Notes: generated from the letters alone by a model not told the origin. Numbered from the stretch's first letter, positions 29,287-43,408 are shown. The stretch: DNA of 64,000 nt from Streptomyces sp. NBC_01408 (GCF_026340255.1 NZ_JAPEPJ010000001.1:806001-870000), one strand, 5' to 3'. Made by a program: numbers and translations.

Positions 29287-30123
29287 CTAGCGCTTCTTGT
29301 TCGTCTTGCGGCGGCGGACGATGTACTTGCTCGAAGCCTTCTTCGGCGAGCGAGTACGACCCTCCTTCTGACCCCACGGGGAGACCGGGTGGCGACCACC
29401 ACTGGTCTTGCCCTCACCACCACCGTGCGGGTGGTCAACCGGGTTCATCGCGACACCGCGGACGGACGGGCGAACGCCCTTCCAGCGCATGCGGCCGGCC
29501 TTGCCCCAGTTGATGTTCGACTGCTCGGCGTTGCCGACCTCGCCGACCGTGGCGCGGCAGCGCGCGTCGACGAGACGGATCTCACCGGACGGCATACGAA
29601 GGTGGGCCATGGTGCCCTCCTTCGCCAGCAGCTGCACGGAGGCACCGGCCGAACGGGCGAACTTCGCGCCGCCACCGGGACGGAGCTCGATCGCGTGGAT
29701 CGTGGTACCGACCGGGATGTTGCGGAGCGCCAGGTTGTTACCGGGCTTGATGTCGGCCGTGGGGCCGTTCTCAATCCGGTCGCCCTGCTTCAGGCTCTTC
29801 GGCGCGATGATGTAGCGCTTCTCGCCGTCGGCGTAGTGCAGGAGCGCGATGCGCGCCGTGCGGTTGGGGTCGTACTCGATGTGCGCGACCTTGGCCGGCA
29901 CGCCGTCCTTGTCGTGACGACGGAAGTCGATCACTCGGTAGGCGCGCTTGTGTCCACCACCCTGGTGGCGAACGGTGATCCGGCCGGTGTTGTTACGGCC
30001 GCCCTTGCTGTGCAGAGGGCGAACCAGCGACTTCTCCGGCGTGGACCGCGTGATCTCGACAAAGTCGGCGACGCTGGAGCCACGACGGCCCGGGGTCGTC
30101 GGCTTGTACTTGCGGATACCCAT
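29287..30123 (-). CDS. rplB: 50S ribosomal protein L2
   Basis: 278 aa, essential for subunit association and peptidyl transfer. [18 protein letters not shown] begins it; the catalytic-region loop [28 protein letters not shown] contains the conserved His. 39 nt separate it from rplW. Confidence 0.99.
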   Translation of the reverse strand: MGIRKYKPTTPGRRGSSVADFVEITRSTPEKSLVRPLHSKGGRNNTGRITVRHQGGGHKRAYRVIDFRRHDKDGVPAKVAHIEYDPNRTARIALLHYADGEKRYIIAPKSLKQGDRIENGPTADIKPGNNLALRNIPVGTTIHAIELRPGGGAKFARSAGASVQLLAKEGTMAHLRMPSGEIRLVDARCRATVGEVGNAEQSNINWGKAGRMRWKGVRPSVRGVAMNPVDHPHGGGEGKTSGGRHPVSPWGQKEGRTRSPKKASSKYIVRRRKTNKKR

Positions 30124-30162
30124 TTCTCAGTCCTCGTCCGATTCCGGACGACTAGACCTCCG

Positions 30163-30486
30163 TTAGGAGGCCTGGCCGCCGAAGATGTCGATTCGGTCGC
30201 CCTCAGCGAGGGTCACGATGGCGCGCTTGGTGTCAGCGCGCTTGCCGAAACCGGTCTTGGTGCGCTTGCGCTTACCCTGACGGTTGATCGTGTTGACCCC
30301 GGTGACCTTGACCCCGAAGACCGCCTCGACGGCCTGCTTGATCTGAGTCTTGTTGGAGCCGGGCGCGACGATGAACGTGTACTTGTTCTCGTCCAGCAGC
30401 GCGTAGCTCTTCTCCGAGACAACCGGCTTGATCAGCAGGTCGCGCGGGTCATTGAAGGTCTTGCTGGTAACGGTCGCCTCAGACAT
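30163..30486 (-). CDS. rplW: 50S ribosomal protein L23
   Basis: 107 aa, main exit-tunnel docking site for trigger factor and [52 protein letters not shown] is typical. Its ATG overlaps the rplD stop (TGATG). Confidence 0.99.
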   Translation of the reverse strand: MSEATVTSKTFNDPRDLLIKPVVSEKSYALLDENKYTFIVAPGSNKTQIKQAVEAVFGVKVTGVNTINRQGKRKRTKTGFGKRADTKRAIVTLAEGDRIDIFGGQAS

Positions 30487-31136
30487 CAGGCGTCGCTCCC
30501 TTCGGTCTCATCGGCCTTGGGGCCAGACACGAAGGACTCGAAAGCGGCCTGAGTGAAGACCACGTCGTCAGAGACGATCACGTCGTACGTGTTCAGCTGG
30601 CCCGGCTCCAGGATGTGAACCTGGGGCAGGTTGCGGGCGGACAGCCACGCGGCCTCGTCGGCACGCTCGACGACCAGGAGCAGGTTCTTGCGCTCCGAGA
30701 TCTTGCCGAACAGCGTCTTGGCGGCCTTCGTGGAGGCGGCACCCTCGACCACGCCGGTGACGACGTGGATGCGGGAGTGGCGCGCGCGGTCCGAGAGGGC
30801 ACCGCGGAGGGCGGCGGCCTTCATCTTCTTCGGGGTCCGCTGCGAGTAGTCACGCGGCTGCGGGCCGTGGACGACGCCACCGCCGACGAACTGCGGAGCG
30901 CGGGTCGAACCCTGACGGGCGCGGCCGGTGCCCTTCTGGCGGTACGGCTTGCGGCCACCACCACGGACTTCGCCGCGACGCTTGGTCTTGTGCGTGCCCT
31001 GACGGGCAGCTGCCAGCTGGGCGACAACGACCTGGTGGATCAGCGGAACGCTGGTCTTCGCGTCGAAGATCTCCGCGGGGAGCTCGACGGTACCGGCCTT
31101 GTCGCCTGCCGGCGAAAGGATGTCAATGGTGCTCAT
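30486..31136 (-). CDS. rplD: 50S ribosomal protein L4
   Basis: 216 aa; exit-tunnel protein and, in E. coli, autoregulator of the S10 operon. [20 protein letters not shown], then the tunnel loop [28 protein letters not shown]. Start at 31136, four bases after rplC. Confidence 0.99.
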   Translation of the reverse strand: MSTIDILSPAGDKAGTVELPAEIFDAKTSVPLIHQVVVAQLAAARQGTHKTKRRGEVRGGGRKPYRQKGTGRARQGSTRAPQFVGGGVVHGPQPRDYSQRTPKKMKAAALRGALSDRARHSRIHVVTGVVEGAASTKAAKTLFGKISERKNLLLVVERADEAAWLSARNLPQVHILEPGQLNTYDVIVSDDVVFTQAAFESFVSGPKADETEGSDA

Positions 31137-31140
31137 TACC

Positions 31141-31785
31141 TCAAGCCCCCTTGGCCGCGGTACGGACCAGGACGAGGCCGCCGTTCGGACCGGGGACCGC
31201 ACCCTTGATGAGGAGCAGACCCTTCTCCGCGTCAACCGCGTGGATGGTCAGGTTCTGGGTGGTGACGCGCTCGTTGCCCATACGACCGGCCATGCGCATG
31301 CCCTTGAAGACACGCCCAGGGGTGGCACAGCCACCGATCGAACCGGGGGAGCGGTGCTTGCGCTGCACACCGTGACCGGCGCCGAGGCCCCGGAAGTTGT
31401 GCCGCTTCATGACACCGGCGAAGCCCTTGCCCTTGCTGTTGCCCGTGACGTCAACCTTGACGCCGGACTCGAACACCTCAGCAGTGATCTCCTGGCCGAG
31501 CGTGTACTCGCTGGCGTCGGAGGTGCGGAGCTCCACCAGGTGGCGGCGGGGGGTCACGTCGGCCTTGGCGAAGTGGCCCTTGAGGGGCTTGTTCACCTTG
31601 CGCGGGTCGATCTCGCCGAAGGCGATCTGGACCGACTCGTAGCCGTCGATGTCGTTCGTACGGACCTGGGTAACGACGCAGGGCCCGGCCTTGACAACGG
31701 TCACCGGGACGACACGGTTGTTCTCGTCCCAGACCTGGGTCATGCCGAGCTTCTCGCCCAGGACGCCCTTGATCTGCTTTGCCAT
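31141..31785 (-). CDS. rplC: 50S ribosomal protein L3
   Basis: 214 aa, early-assembly protein near the peptidyl transferase centre. [22 protein letters not shown], and [49 protein letters not shown]. Follows rpsJ by 14 nt. Confidence 0.99.
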   Translation of the reverse strand: MAKQIKGVLGEKLGMTQVWDENNRVVPVTVVKAGPCVVTQVRTNDIDGYESVQIAFGEIDPRKVNKPLKGHFAKADVTPRRHLVELRTSDASEYTLGQEITAEVFESGVKVDVTGNSKGKGFAGVMKRHNFRGLGAGHGVQRKHRSPGSIGGCATPGRVFKGMRMAGRMGNERVTTQNLTIHAVDAEKGLLLIKGAVPGPNGGLVLVRTAAKGA

Positions 31786-31799
31786 CTTCTCGACGCCTC

Positions 31800-32108
31800 T
31801 CAGAGCTTGATCTCGATGTCAACGCCGGCCGGAAGGTCCAGGCGCATCAGCGAGTCAACGGTCTTGGGCGTCGGGTCGAGGATGTCGATCAGGCGCTTGT
31901 GCGTGCGCATCTCGAAGTGCTCGCGCGAGTCCTTGTACTTGTGCGGCGACTTGATGACGCAGTACACGTTCTTCTCAGTGGGCAGCGGCACCGGGCCTGC
32001 GACCGACGCACCAGTGCGGGTCACCGTCTCGACGATCTTCTTCGCCGAGGAGTCGATGACCTCGTGGTCGTAGGCCTTGAGCCGGATGCGGATCTTCTGT
32101 CCCGCCAT
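31800..32108 (-). CDS. rpsJ: 30S ribosomal protein S10 (NusE)
   Basis: 102 aa; ribosomal head protein and NusB/NusG partner in antitermination. [61 protein letters not shown]. First gene of the S10 cluster. Its long leader (about 390 nt) runs from the promoter at 32504-32531 through a hairpin shared with the rpsL leader. Confidence 0.99.
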   Translation of the reverse strand: MAGQKIRIRLKAYDHEVIDSSAKKIVETVTRTGASVAGPVPLPTEKNVYCVIKSPHKYKDSREHFEMRTHKRLIDILDPTPKTVDSLMRLDLPAGVDIEIKL

Positions 32109-32186
32109 GGCTACTTCGTAGTCCTTTGTCTCGTGTGAAAACGCTCTGACTCTCGGCCGGCTGCGGGGTGACCCGCGGTTCCTCCT

Positions 32187-32211
32187 CCGACCCACGCGGT
32201 CGGGCGTGTCG
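32187..32211 (-). promoter_or_regulatory. Leader hairpin of the S10 operon, shared with the rpsL leader
   Basis: The minus strand reads CGACACGCCCGACCGCGTGG then GTCGG. CCGACC and GGTCGG pair across a GCGTG loop. A 24/25-identical copy lies in the rpsL leader (40441-40465). Position, about 80 nt before rpsJ, fits a post-transcriptional control element. The remainder of 32109-32587 holds AT-rich repeats around 32225-32250 (GAAATTTCC / GAAATTCCC) and no gene. Confidence 0.7.
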
Positions 32212-32503
32212 CACTCCCTCCAAAGAAATTTCCATACAGAAATTCCCTGCCAAGGGGGTGCGGTCCCAAGACCGCGGTTCGGGGGATGAACACCCACCGA
32301 GCGCCTGGTCGGCGCCTCGCTGACACTTCCCGGAAGATTCCCGTACGTCCGCCCCATTGCTGCCCCGGGGGGCAGATAAAGGCGACGAGTACTGTGGGAC
32401 TCGCTTCCGGTCCTCCCGGCGGGAGGCGCGCAGCATCGGCACTCAACCGAGCAACTTGAGTAGTCTGCCATACAAGACACGTACTGCGCCAATCGGGCCG
32501 AAG

Positions 32504-32531
32504 AGAATACCCCTCGGAGCGATCACGTCAA
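32504..32531 (-). promoter_or_regulatory. Candidate promoter of the S10 operon
   Basis: Minus strand TTGACG (32531-32526), 16-bp spacer, TATTCT (32509-32504). Both boxes are close to the HrdB consensus, although the spacer is one base short. Confidence 0.55.
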
Positions 32532-32587
32532 ACCGCGCCGCGCTCGGCGGCCGGTCCCCGGCAGGGCCCCCGCCACCGGGCGGGCGG

Positions 32588-34420
32588 TCAGTCCCTGCGC
32601 CAGATCACGTACTGGCGCTCACGGACCTCCCGGTCGACGTGCCAGCCGGCCGGGGCGTCGGGCCAGCTGTCGGTGGCCGGGGCCGAGGCGTCGCGGAGGG
32701 CGAGCGCAGCGACGTCGGCCTCGGGCGGCGGGGTCTCGCCCTTGATCAGGAAGCGGGTCCAGACCCGGCCGTCGAGGATCTGGGAGGTCGCCGACGCCCG
32801 GGTTTCCCAGCGGAAGCCGATGTCCATGACCAGCCGGTCGCCGGGCCGGATCCCCGCCCTCTCGATGAATCCCGTGCCGTCCTCGTAGCGCCACTCGGTG
32901 TTGGGCTTCGTGACGTGGTCGGTGATGGCGACGGTCCCCCACGCGGCGAACCCGGCCAGCACCACGCCGGCGGCGCCGGTGGCGAGCGCGGCCCGGCGGA
33001 TGCCGCCGAGCAGGCGCAGCAGCAGGACGACGGCCAGCACGATCAGCGCGACCGCGGTGGTACGCGCCGCGTGGAAGCTGCGCCAGTCCTCCGCCCAGAG
33101 GCTGGAGAGGAAGGTCGCGTCGGGCAGGCCCCACACGACGAACCAGGAGCTGCCGAACTCCTTGCCGGCCATGTGGAGCAGTACGGCCGTGAGCGCCAGC
33201 GTCACGCCGGCGGCGGCCGCGCCGAGGGCGAGGAGCCTCTTCCGGCTGCGGAGGCGGTACAGGGTCGCCACAGCGACCAGGAGGTACGCCGGGACGAGCA
33301 GGGACAGGTAGCGGGCGTAGACGATGGTGTCGATCCGCCCGTCGGCGGGCAGGCCGGCGGCGGCCGCGAGGGCGATGCCACCCAGCAGCGCGACCATCAC
33401 GAAGGCCACCACGCGGTCGGCCCGGGTGAAGCGCGAGCTGAAGACCGCGTACACGCAGACCACCAGGGCCAGCGCGCCCAGGCCCCACGTGCTGGTCATG
33501 AAGTACCAGAGGTGGCCGATCACCCGCATGAGGGTGCGGCGCATCAGGTTCGGGTTCAGCAGCGTCTCGAAGACGGCGTTGCCGACCTCGCTCGGCGTGG
33601 CGCCGTCGATCCGGGAGATCAGCCAGGCGGTCATCAGCTGCTTGCCGGCGAACATCGCGGCGAGCACGGACAGCGCCAGCAGTGAGGCGATCCGGGGAGC
33701 CCACTTGAGGGCCAGCGTCACCAGCAGCACCACCCCGGTCAGCGCGACGATCACACCGCCCCGGTCATGGGTGAGCAGGCAGTATCCGGCGGCGAAGGCG
33801 GCCAGCAGGCCGAACCGGATCCGGCGGCGCCTGCTGCCCTCGGAGAGGAGGCCGTGCAGGCCGATCAGCCACAGCAGCACCAGGACCGGCAGCGGGGTGT
33901 CGGCCATCGCGAACTGCGAGTAGAAGACCACCGGAGGCGCCAGCACCGCGGCGGTGGCGACGACGTACGAGACGGGCCGGGAGACGTTCAGCCGGCGCAT
34001 CGCCCAGTACGCCACCAGCAGCAGCGCGCAGCTGATCAGGGCGTTGATGCCCATGACCAGGTGGTAGGCGTACACCGGGTCCTGCGTGATGCGCAGGGCG
34101 GGCGAGATCAGCAGCGAGTAGCCGCCGGGGATGACCTGGTTGCGGAAGATCTCGGTGGTCGGCCGGCCGGCCATGATCCTGGCCATCACCAGGTACATCT
34201 GCTCGTCCGGGCTGGCCGTCGGATAGTCCTGCTTCGTGACCAGCGAGAGCCGGAACAGCACGTTGAGCACGTAGCCCACGGCCAGCGCCGACGGCACGAC
34301 CCACGTGGCGTGCCACCACCCCGCCGCCCGGGTACGGCTGCCCGCCGGGGGATCCCCGGCGGTACGGTCGGTCTCCGGGTCCGCGGGGGACGTGGGGGAC
34401 GTAGGGGCCATCCTCGTCAC
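32588..34420 (-). CDS. Multi-pass membrane glycosyltransferase-like protein (GT-C fold)
   Basis: 610 aa. After a disordered Pro/Thr-rich start it has about twelve hydrophobic segments. The first periplasmic loop carries PTASPDEQMYLVMARIMAG; an acidic pair in this loop is the catalytic signature of GT-C enzymes that use polyprenyl-phosphate sugars. A soluble ~110-residue C-terminal domain follows the last helix (GRVWTRFLIKGE ... ERQYVIWRRD). It lies just downstream of a dolichol-phosphate-mannose-synthase-like gene, so it may use that enzyme's product. GTG start at 34420; ATG at 34411 is an alternative. Confidence 0.75.
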   Translation of the reverse strand: MTRMAPTSPTSPADPETDRTAGDPPAGSRTRAAGWWHATWVVPSALAVGYVLNVLFRLSLVTKQDYPTASPDEQMYLVMARIMAGRPTTEIFRNQVIPGGYSLLISPALRITQDPVYAYHLVMGINALISCALLLVAYWAMRRLNVSRPVSYVVATAAVLAPPVVFYSQFAMADTPLPVLVLLWLIGLHGLLSEGSRRRRIRFGLLAAFAAGYCLLTHDRGGVIVALTGVVLLVTLALKWAPRIASLLALSVLAAMFAGKQLMTAWLISRIDGATPSEVGNAVFETLLNPNLMRRTLMRVIGHLWYFMTSTWGLGALALVVCVYAVFSSRFTRADRVVAFVMVALLGGIALAAAAGLPADGRIDTIVYARYLSLLVPAYLLVAVATLYRLRSRKRLLALGAAAAGVTLALTAVLLHMAGKEFGSSWFVVWGLPDATFLSSLWAEDWRSFHAARTTAVALIVLAVVLLLRLLGGIRRAALATGAAGVVLAGFAAWGTVAITDHVTKPNTEWRYEDGTGFIERAGIRPGDRLVMDIGFRWETRASATSQILDGRVWTRFLIKGETPPPEADVAALALRDASAPATDSWPDAPAGWHVDREVRERQYVIWRRD

Positions 34421-34457
34421 TACAGGTCACACTTCCGTGAGATGTCCCCGCCCGGGG

Positions 34458-35264
34458 CTACGCCTTGGTCAGCTCGTGGCCGAGCAGCGTGGCGGTGCGC
34501 TCCTGGTGCGCGACGTACGCCGGCGAGCCGGGCGTGAACGCCTTGAGCTCCGTCGGCATGCGACGGATCATCGCGAGCAGGAGCACCAGGCCGGCGCGGG
34601 TGAGGTAGACCATCGCCCGGAACGGCGAGGCGCTCGGGCGGCCGGTGGTCCGTTCCCGCATGGCGACGGGGATCTGGCGCACGGTGTAGCCGGAGCGGGC
34701 CGCGCCCACCATGGACTCGATGGTGTCGCCGAGGTACTCCACGGGGTACCAGCGCGCGAAGAACTCTATGAGCGGGCGGTTGCAGGCCCGGAAGCCCGAG
34801 GTGGTGTCGGTGAGCTTGGTGCGGGTGATCCGCGAGAGCACCACGGACAGCAGCTTCATGGCCCACTTGCGCGGGCCGCCCACCTGGTAGTCGCCGTCTC
34901 CGGCGAACCGGGCGCCTATGACGAGGTCGGCGTCGCCGACGGCGAGGCGTTCGAGCAGGGCCGGCACGTACGCGGGGTCGTGCTGGCCGTCGGCGTCCAC
35001 CTGGATCGCGACGTCGTAGCCGTGCTGCTGCGCGTAGCGGTAGCCGAGCCGCATCGCGCCGCCGACGCCGAGGTTGAACGGCAGCTGGGCGACGGCCGAG
35101 CCGGCCGCGCGGGCCACCGCTGCGGTGTTGTCCGCCGAGCCGTCGTCGACCACGAGGGTGTCGACGTAGGGCAGCTGCTCCTGGATCTCGCGCAGGACGG
35201 AGGGCAGGCCCTCCTCCTCGTTCCAGGCGGGAAGAATGATCAGAACGCGACGACCGTCGTTCAC
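34458..35264 (-). CDS. Family 2 glycosyltransferase (polyprenyl-phosphate sugar synthase type)
   Basis: 268 aa, GT-A fold. LIILPAWNEEEGLPSVL begins the nucleotide-binding part, with VVDDGSADNT and the metal-binding DxD motif as QVDADGQHDP. GARFAGDGDY and SGFRACNRPLIEFF resemble dolichol-phosphate mannose synthase-like and DPM1-type enzymes. No C-terminal membrane helices beyond one hydrophobic stretch. The GTG at 35264 has AGGTGA upstream and overlaps the preceding gene's stop by four bases (GTGA), so the pair is coupled. Confidence 0.88.
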   Translation of the reverse strand: MNDGRRVLIILPAWNEEEGLPSVLREIQEQLPYVDTLVVDDGSADNTAAVARAAGSAVAQLPFNLGVGGAMRLGYRYAQQHGYDVAIQVDADGQHDPAYVPALLERLAVGDADLVIGARFAGDGDYQVGGPRKWAMKLLSVVLSRITRTKLTDTTSGFRACNRPLIEFFARWYPVEYLGDTIESMVGAARSGYTVRQIPVAMRERTTGRPSASPFRAMVYLTRAGLVLLLAMIRRMPTELKAFTPGSPAYVAHQERTATLLGHELTKA

Positions 35265-35662
35265 GAGTTCACCTGTGCCTCGGTGGCGCCGGAGTCCTCC
35301 GTGCGCGGCGACGTGCTGGGGTAACCGCCCTGCTGGACGAGATGGGCGCGGATCAGCGCGACGTCCTCCGCGAGGGTGCGGGTCTCCGCCTCCAGGCGGC
35401 TGGTCTCCCAGCTGAGGTGCAGGCTGACCAGCAGGACCAGCACGAAGCCGCTGAAGAGGACCAGGCTCGCACCGGACGCCACGCCGAGGGCCTTGGCGAT
35501 CGGGTCCAGGAGGTCGGGTACGAACCCGATCGGTGCGACCAGCAGTCCGATGCCGAGCCATATCGCGGCGTACTTCTCCCGCAATTGCTGACGGCGCAGC
35601 AGTTCGAGGATGTACCCCAGCACCAGAAGACCGGAGATGGAGGTCAGGACGGAGAGTCGCAC
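35261..35662 (-). CDS. DUF2304 membrane protein
   Basis: 133 aa with about three membrane helices (LSVLTSISGLLVLGYILELL, the region around WLGIGLLVAPIGFVPDLL, and SGFVLVLLVSLHLS). A cytosolic coiled tail follows (ETSRLEAETRTLAEDVALIRAHL). DUF2304 proteins are commonly encoded beside GT2 sugar-phosphate-lipid synthases. Function unknown; a helper or membrane anchor for the coupled GT2 is a reasonable inference. GTG start at 35662 without a strong ribosome site. Confidence 0.8.
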   Translation of the reverse strand: MRLSVLTSISGLLVLGYILELLRRQQLREKYAAIWLGIGLLVAPIGFVPDLLDPIAKALGVASGASLVLFSGFVLVLLVSLHLSWETSRLEAETRTLAEDVALIRAHLVQQGGYPSTSPRTEDSGATEAQVNS

Positions 35663-36031
35663 AGCGGGCGGCGCCTTTCGCGCGAAGGGGCCAAAGTCTT
35701 TGTGGGACAAGCATATGGCACCGGATGACGCCACCGGGCCTGGCGGTGATGCGTCCTGGGCACCGTCAGATGACGTTCCCGTCAAGGCGGTCGGCCAGCG
35801 CGGCCAGGCCCTTCGGGGGACATCGAAGCAGGTCGGCGAAGTCCGGTCGCCCATCGCCCCGTCGGACCGGGCCCGCCGGCCGGACCGCGGCTCCGGCCGG
35901 CCGCCGACGGCCGGTCGTGACCAAGGACACGGAACGCCGAAGGGCCCCGTCCCTCCGCCGAAGCGGTGGGACGGGGCCCTTCAGTGGAACTTGGTGCTCG
36001 CTTCAGCGAGCTACCAGGTCAGAGCACGAAA
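35663..36031. other. Intergenic region between DUF2304 gene and tuf
   Basis: 369 bp. It holds the tuf terminator near its right end and presumably the promoter of the DUF2304-GT2-GT-C operon near 35700. The rest is GC-rich with short self-complementary runs (GGCCGGCCGCCGACGGCCGG); no gene is supported. Confidence 0.5.
35939..35982 (-). terminator. Intrinsic terminator of tuf
   Basis: 15-bp perfect arms (GAAGGGCCCCGTCCC and complement) with a 14-nt loop, 49 nt after the tuf stop. Confidence 0.85.
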
Positions 36032-37225
<1,194 letters not shown>

Positions 37226-37372
37226 GGGGTCCTCCTGGAGAGTGGTTCTGTACGCCTTACTCATCGGCGCCAGGTGATCTTTGCTGGAAAGCCGGTCCTC
37301 CGGGGCAAAGGAAGGTTATTCCTGTTGCCCCAGAGGCTCCGGTGACAAGCCTAAAGCGTGTACTCGGAAGAG

Positions 37373-39505
<2,133 letters not shown>

Positions 39506-39544
39506 ATCGGCTCAGTCTTCTCTCGGTCTCGATGTGGGTTGCGA

Positions 39545-40015
39545 TTACCAGCGGTAGTGCGCGAAGGCCTTGTTGGACTCGGCCATCTTGTGCGTGTCCT
39601 CACGCTTCTTGACGGCAGCGCCAAGACCGTTCGAGGCGTCGAGCAGCTCGTTCATGAGGCGCTCGGTCATCGTCTTCTCGCGGCGGGCGCGGGAGTAACC
39701 CACGAGCCAGCGCAGCGCGAGGGTCGACTGGCGGCCCGGCTTGACCTCAACCGGAACCTGGTAGGTCGCGCCACCGACACGGCGGGACTTGACCTCGAGG
39801 GACGGCTTGACGTTCTCCAGCGCGCGCTTCAGCGTGATGACCGGGTCGTTGCCGGTCTTCTCGCGGAGGCCTTCCATGGCGCCGTAGACGATGCGCTCGG
39901 CGGTGGAGCGCTTGCCGTTCAGGAGGATCTTGTTGATGAGCGACGTCACCAGAGGAGATGCGTAGACCGGGTCGATGATGACCGGGCGCTTCGGGGCGGG
40001 GCCCTTACGAGGCAT
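39545..40015 (-). CDS. rpsG: 30S ribosomal protein S7
   Basis: 156 aa head protein, a str-operon repressor in E. coli. [18 protein letters not shown] and [26 protein letters not shown] are canonical, and NKAFAHYRW ends it. Starts two bases after rpsL. Confidence 0.99.
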   Translation of the reverse strand: MPRKGPAPKRPVIIDPVYASPLVTSLINKILLNGKRSTAERIVYGAMEGLREKTGNDPVITLKRALENVKPSLEVKSRRVGGATYQVPVEVKPGRQSTLALRWLVGYSRARREKTMTERLMNELLDASNGLGAAVKKREDTHKMAESNKAFAHYRW

Positions 40016-40017
40016 TC

Positions 40018-40389
40018 TTACTTCTCCTTCTTGGCGCCGTAGCGGCTGCGGGCCTGCTTGCGGTTCTTGACAGCCTGGGTGTCAAGCGCACCGCGGATGA
40101 TCTTGTAACGAACACCCGGCAGGTCCTTCACACGGCCACCACGCACGAGCACGATCGAGTGCTCCTGCAGGTTGTGTCCCTCACCCGGAATGTAAGCGGT
40201 GACCTCGATGCCGGAGGTCAGACGCACACGCGCGACCTTACGCAGCGCCGAGTTCGGCTTCTTCGGGGTGGTCGTGAACACACGCGTGCAGACGCCGCGA
40301 CGCTGGGGCGAAGCCTCAAGCGCGGGGGTCTTTGTCTTCTCGACCTTGTCCTGCCGGCCCTTACGGACCAGCTGCTGGATCGTAGGCAC
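40018..40389 (-). CDS. rpsL: 30S ribosomal protein S12
   Basis: Decoding-site protein, 123 aa from GTG 40389. It has [14 protein letters not shown] and [16 protein letters not shown]. Lys43, Lys44 and Lys88, the usual sites of streptomycin-resistance changes, carry the wild-type residues. First gene of rpsL-rpsG-fusA(-tuf). Promoter at 40582-40610; leader about 185 nt with a hairpin at 40441-40465. Confidence 0.99.
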   Translation of the reverse strand: MPTIQQLVRKGRQDKVEKTKTPALEASPQRRGVCTRVFTTTPKKPNSALRKVARVRLTSGIEVTAYIPGEGHNLQEHSIVLVRGGRVKDLPGVRYKIIRGALDTQAVKNRKQARSRYGAKKEK

Positions 40390-40440
40390 TACTTCTCCGG
40401 TTTCTGTGTGCCGTGTAGTGAAGCTAACCTGGAACATTTG

Positions 40441-40465
40441 CCGACCCACGCGGTCGGGTGTGTCG
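40441..40465 (-). promoter_or_regulatory. Leader hairpin of the str operon, shared with the S10 leader
   Basis: Minus strand CGACACACCCGACCGCGTGG then GTCGG, differing from 32187-32211 at one base. CCGACC/GGTCGG stem with GCGTG loop. It lies about 50 nt before the rpsL start and downstream of its promoter, so it is transcribed. The rest of 40390-40924 has no gene; its right half also carries the upstream region of the divergent YfhO-type gene. Confidence 0.7.
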
Positions 40466-40581
40466 GATCCGGCGGACCTCCGCGCAAGCACGGAGACGCA
40501 TGGATCGCGGTGGCTGACTCGGCTCGCATGCGGTTGATGGACACGCACGGGAGCCCAGGCACACCCCAGGCACAAGGTCTG

Positions 40582-40610
40582 AGCGTACCTATCGCATCCA
40601 CTCCGGTCAA
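40582..40610 (-). promoter_or_regulatory. Promoter of the str operon (rpsL)
   Basis: Minus strand TTGACC (40610-40605), 17-bp spacer, TACGCT (40587-40582): TTGAC and TANNNT with ideal spacing for the housekeeping sigma factor. Confidence 0.7.
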
Positions 40611-40924
40611 AACAAAAGCCTGGCCGCGGAAGTGGCGAGATCCCCACGGCCCGTACGCCGCACGGGCGACACCGCCATGCGGCCCCTCCGACGCGCGGAT
40701 GTGGCGCGGGCGTGCTATGGGCCGCCGGCCGGTCCGCCCGCCCGATCCCAGGTCCGGGCCCTGTTCCGACCCGCGCGCGGCTGGCGCCCGCCCCTTCACG
40801 GATGGCCGTACGGGGCTCCGTACGGGCCCGCGGACGCGGACTCGCGGGCCGTGCGGGCAGCCCCGCGAGCCCTACACTGCCGTCCGATTCAGCCCAAACG
40901 GCACGACCATGAGGGAGCGGGACA

Positions 40925-43408
40925 TTGGGGACGGTCACCTCGCGGCCGACGACGACGGACAGCCCTCCCCGCGCGGGCGGACCCGGCCTGCTGCCGCGCC
41001 CCCGGCGCCCGCGCCGGGCCGCGCTGTACGGGCCGCTGCTGGCCTTCCTCGTCACCTCGGGCGCCGTCTGCGCGGCCTGGGCCGCGCGCGGCGCCTTCCC
41101 CTTCGGCCCCACCGGCCGGGCCGTCAACGACCAGGCCAACCAATACGTGCCCTTCCACCGGGGGCTGTGGGACCTGGTCCACGGGCAGGCCGCCGGTGAC
41201 CTGCTCTTCACCTGGCGCGGCGGCTTCGGCCAGCAGTTCCTGTCCGACTACCACACCTACCTCGGCAACCCCTTCTCCTGGCTGGCCGTCCTGGTCCCGC
41301 GCGACCACGTCGACCTGGCCGTCTTCGTCATCACCCCGGTCACGGCGGGCACCGCCGCCGCTCTGATGACGGTGTACCTCGGCAAGCTGCACCCCGGCCC
41401 CTGGTGGCAGCGCGGGACCCTCGGCGCCTGCTACGGGCTGTGCGGCTGGGCGCTCAGCGACGCCTCGTACATCCCCATGTGGCTCTGGGGCCTGGTCGCG
41501 CTCCCGATGCTCGGCATCGCCGTCGAGTGGTGCCTGGAGGAGCGCCGCTGGCCGGGCGCGGCCCTGCTGGTCGCCCTGGCCTGGTACGGGAACTTCTACA
41601 CCGCCATGATGGCCACGATGGCCGCCTGCATCCTGCTGGCCGTCCGCCTGGCCACCCTCGGCACCACCTCCGGGAGGCGGCTGCACGCCGTCTGGCGGGC
41701 CGCGACGGCCGCCGTCACCGGCGTCCTGCTCACGCTCCCCCTGCTGCTGCCCTCGTTCCTCGCCAGCGGGGCCGCGCAGCCCACCCGGGCCGCCGCCTTC
41801 GACCCGGTGCGGATCGACGCCTTCCTCGCCGGGCTGCTCCCGGCCACCCACCTGTGGGGCGGCCGGCCGCGGCTGTACGTGGCCTCGCTCGGCCTGGTCC
41901 TCGCCGGGACCTTCCTCCTCAACACCGCCGTCGCGCGCCGCACCCGCCTGGTGTGGGCCGGCGCGACGGTGCTGGTGGCGGCCTCGTTCCAGTTCCCGCC
42001 CACCCAGTTCGTGTGGCACGGGCTGGCCGTCCCGAACGGCAACCCGTACCGCGAGACCTTCGTCTTCAGCGCCATGGTGGTGGTCCTGGCCTGGCTCTCC
42101 CTGGCCCACCGGCCGCGCCCCCTGCACCTGGCCCTGTCCGCCGCCCTGCTCGCCGCGGCGGCCTTCGCGCTGCGCCACACCGACGACTTCGGCGGCTGGA
42201 CCTGGCCCGCGGTCCTCGGCGGCGGCGCCCTGTCGCTGCTGGCCCTGGTCCTCCTGGCGCTCGGCGCCAAGCGGCCCCACCTGGTCCCCCTCGCGGCGGT
42301 CCTGATGGTCGGCGTCGTCTTCGCCGAGTCCACGGCCGCCGCGGCCAACGCGGACGCCCGCCGCTCCCGCGAGCGCTGGGCCAGGCCCGCCGCCACCTCG
42401 AACGGGTCGATCAGCCGGCACTTCGACGCCGTCCGGGAGGTGGACGGCTGGCCCGCCTACCGGACCGACTCGGGCGCGCCGCAGACCTCGTACAACGACG
42501 CCCTGGCCCTGCGCGCGGAGGGGCCGCAGTACTACAGCAGCTACCTCCCGCAGGCCACGTTCCGGGCCCTGGAGCCGCTCGGGTACGGCTACAAGAACGA
42601 CGGCCGCACCTTCTTCGGCGCCGACAGCCCCGTGCTCGACGCGATCTTCTCGATCGGCGCGCGGGTCCGCCCGGGGGCCGCCCCGGGCACCTGGACCGGT
42701 TCGGTCTTCCCCGCGCCGCCGCTGGTCACGGTCCGTTCCGCGCCCTACGCCTCGCCCAACCCGCCGGACAGCGTCTACGCCCGCCAGGAGAACGTTCTGG
42801 GCGCCACCGTCTACCAGGTCCCGCGGGTCACCCGCGGGGGCGGCGCCACCGCCCAGACGTACGCCGCCCGGTGCCGCCCGGGCTCCGAGGCCTACTGGTA
42901 CTCCCCCGCGCTCCACGGCACCCTGCGCACCGGCGGCACGCAGCGGCGGCTGGAGGACCTGCGGACCGGGGTGGTCCCGCTGGGTCCGGTCCCCACCTCG
43001 GGGAAGGTGGCCGTCACCGTCCGGACCCGTACGCGCGGCGCCGCCGCGGGCAGCCACCCGGTCGGCTGCCTGGACCGCGCGGCGCTCGACGCGGCCGTGC
43101 GGAACCTGACCGCCACCGGCGCCACCCGGGTCGAGGCGGGCGGCCACCGCATCGAGGCCGGCCTCCCCCCGGGCGCCCGGGGCACGGCGGTCCTGGCGAT
43201 GACGAACGTCCCCGGCTGGCAGTGCTCGGCGCCGGTCGGGGACTTCCACGGCCTGGTCTCCCTGGAGCTCCCCGCGGGCGCGGACGAGGTCTCCTGCACC
43301 TTCACCCCCAGGGGCCTCACCCCGGGCCTCGCGGGCGCCGCCCTCGCCCTCCTCGCGCTGGCCTCCGTCACGGTGGCGGGCCTGCGCCGCGGCCGTTCCG
43401 CCCCCTAG
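40925..43408 (+). CDS. YfhO-family integral membrane protein
   Basis: 827 aa with roughly twelve membrane helices and a ~240-residue extracytoplasmic C-terminal part, as in YfhO (PF09586-like). In other bacteria, YfhO relatives are GT-C-like and tied to glycosylation of teichoic acids. The first loop has [19 protein letters not shown] and [17 protein letters not shown], a strong family match. The start is a TTG at 40925 with GGGAG about 8 nt upstream; an ATG at 40909 is out of frame. Divergent from rpsL; followed by its own terminator. Function here is unproven. Confidence 0.82.
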   Translation: MGTVTSRPTTTDSPPRAGGPGLLPRPRRPRRAALYGPLLAFLVTSGAVCAAWAARGAFPFGPTGRAVNDQANQYVPFHRGLWDLVHGQAAGDLLFTWRGGFGQQFLSDYHTYLGNPFSWLAVLVPRDHVDLAVFVITPVTAGTAAALMTVYLGKLHPGPWWQRGTLGACYGLCGWALSDASYIPMWLWGLVALPMLGIAVEWCLEERRWPGAALLVALAWYGNFYTAMMATMAACILLAVRLATLGTTSGRRLHAVWRAATAAVTGVLLTLPLLLPSFLASGAAQPTRAAAFDPVRIDAFLAGLLPATHLWGGRPRLYVASLGLVLAGTFLLNTAVARRTRLVWAGATVLVAASFQFPPTQFVWHGLAVPNGNPYRETFVFSAMVVVLAWLSLAHRPRPLHLALSAALLAAAAFALRHTDDFGGWTWPAVLGGGALSLLALVLLALGAKRPHLVPLAAVLMVGVVFAESTAAAANADARRSRERWARPAATSNGSISRHFDAVREVDGWPAYRTDSGAPQTSYNDALALRAEGPQYYSSYLPQATFRALEPLGYGYKNDGRTFFGADSPVLDAIFSIGARVRPGAAPGTWTGSVFPAPPLVTVRSAPYASPNPPDSVYARQENVLGATVYQVPRVTRGGGATAQTYAARCRPGSEAYWYSPALHGTLRTGGTQRRLEDLRTGVVPLGPVPTSGKVAVTVRTRTRGAAAGSHPVGCLDRAALDAAVRNLTATGATRVEAGGHRIEAGLPPGARGTAVLAMTNVPGWQCSAPVGDFHGLVSLELPAGADEVSCTFTPRGLTPGLAGAALALLALASVTVAGLRRGRSAP

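Noticed and set aside
37226..37372. Dedicated tuf promoter in the fusA-tuf gap
   Set aside because: A TAGGCT -10-like hexamer is present, but no acceptable -35 lies 16-19 bp upstream.
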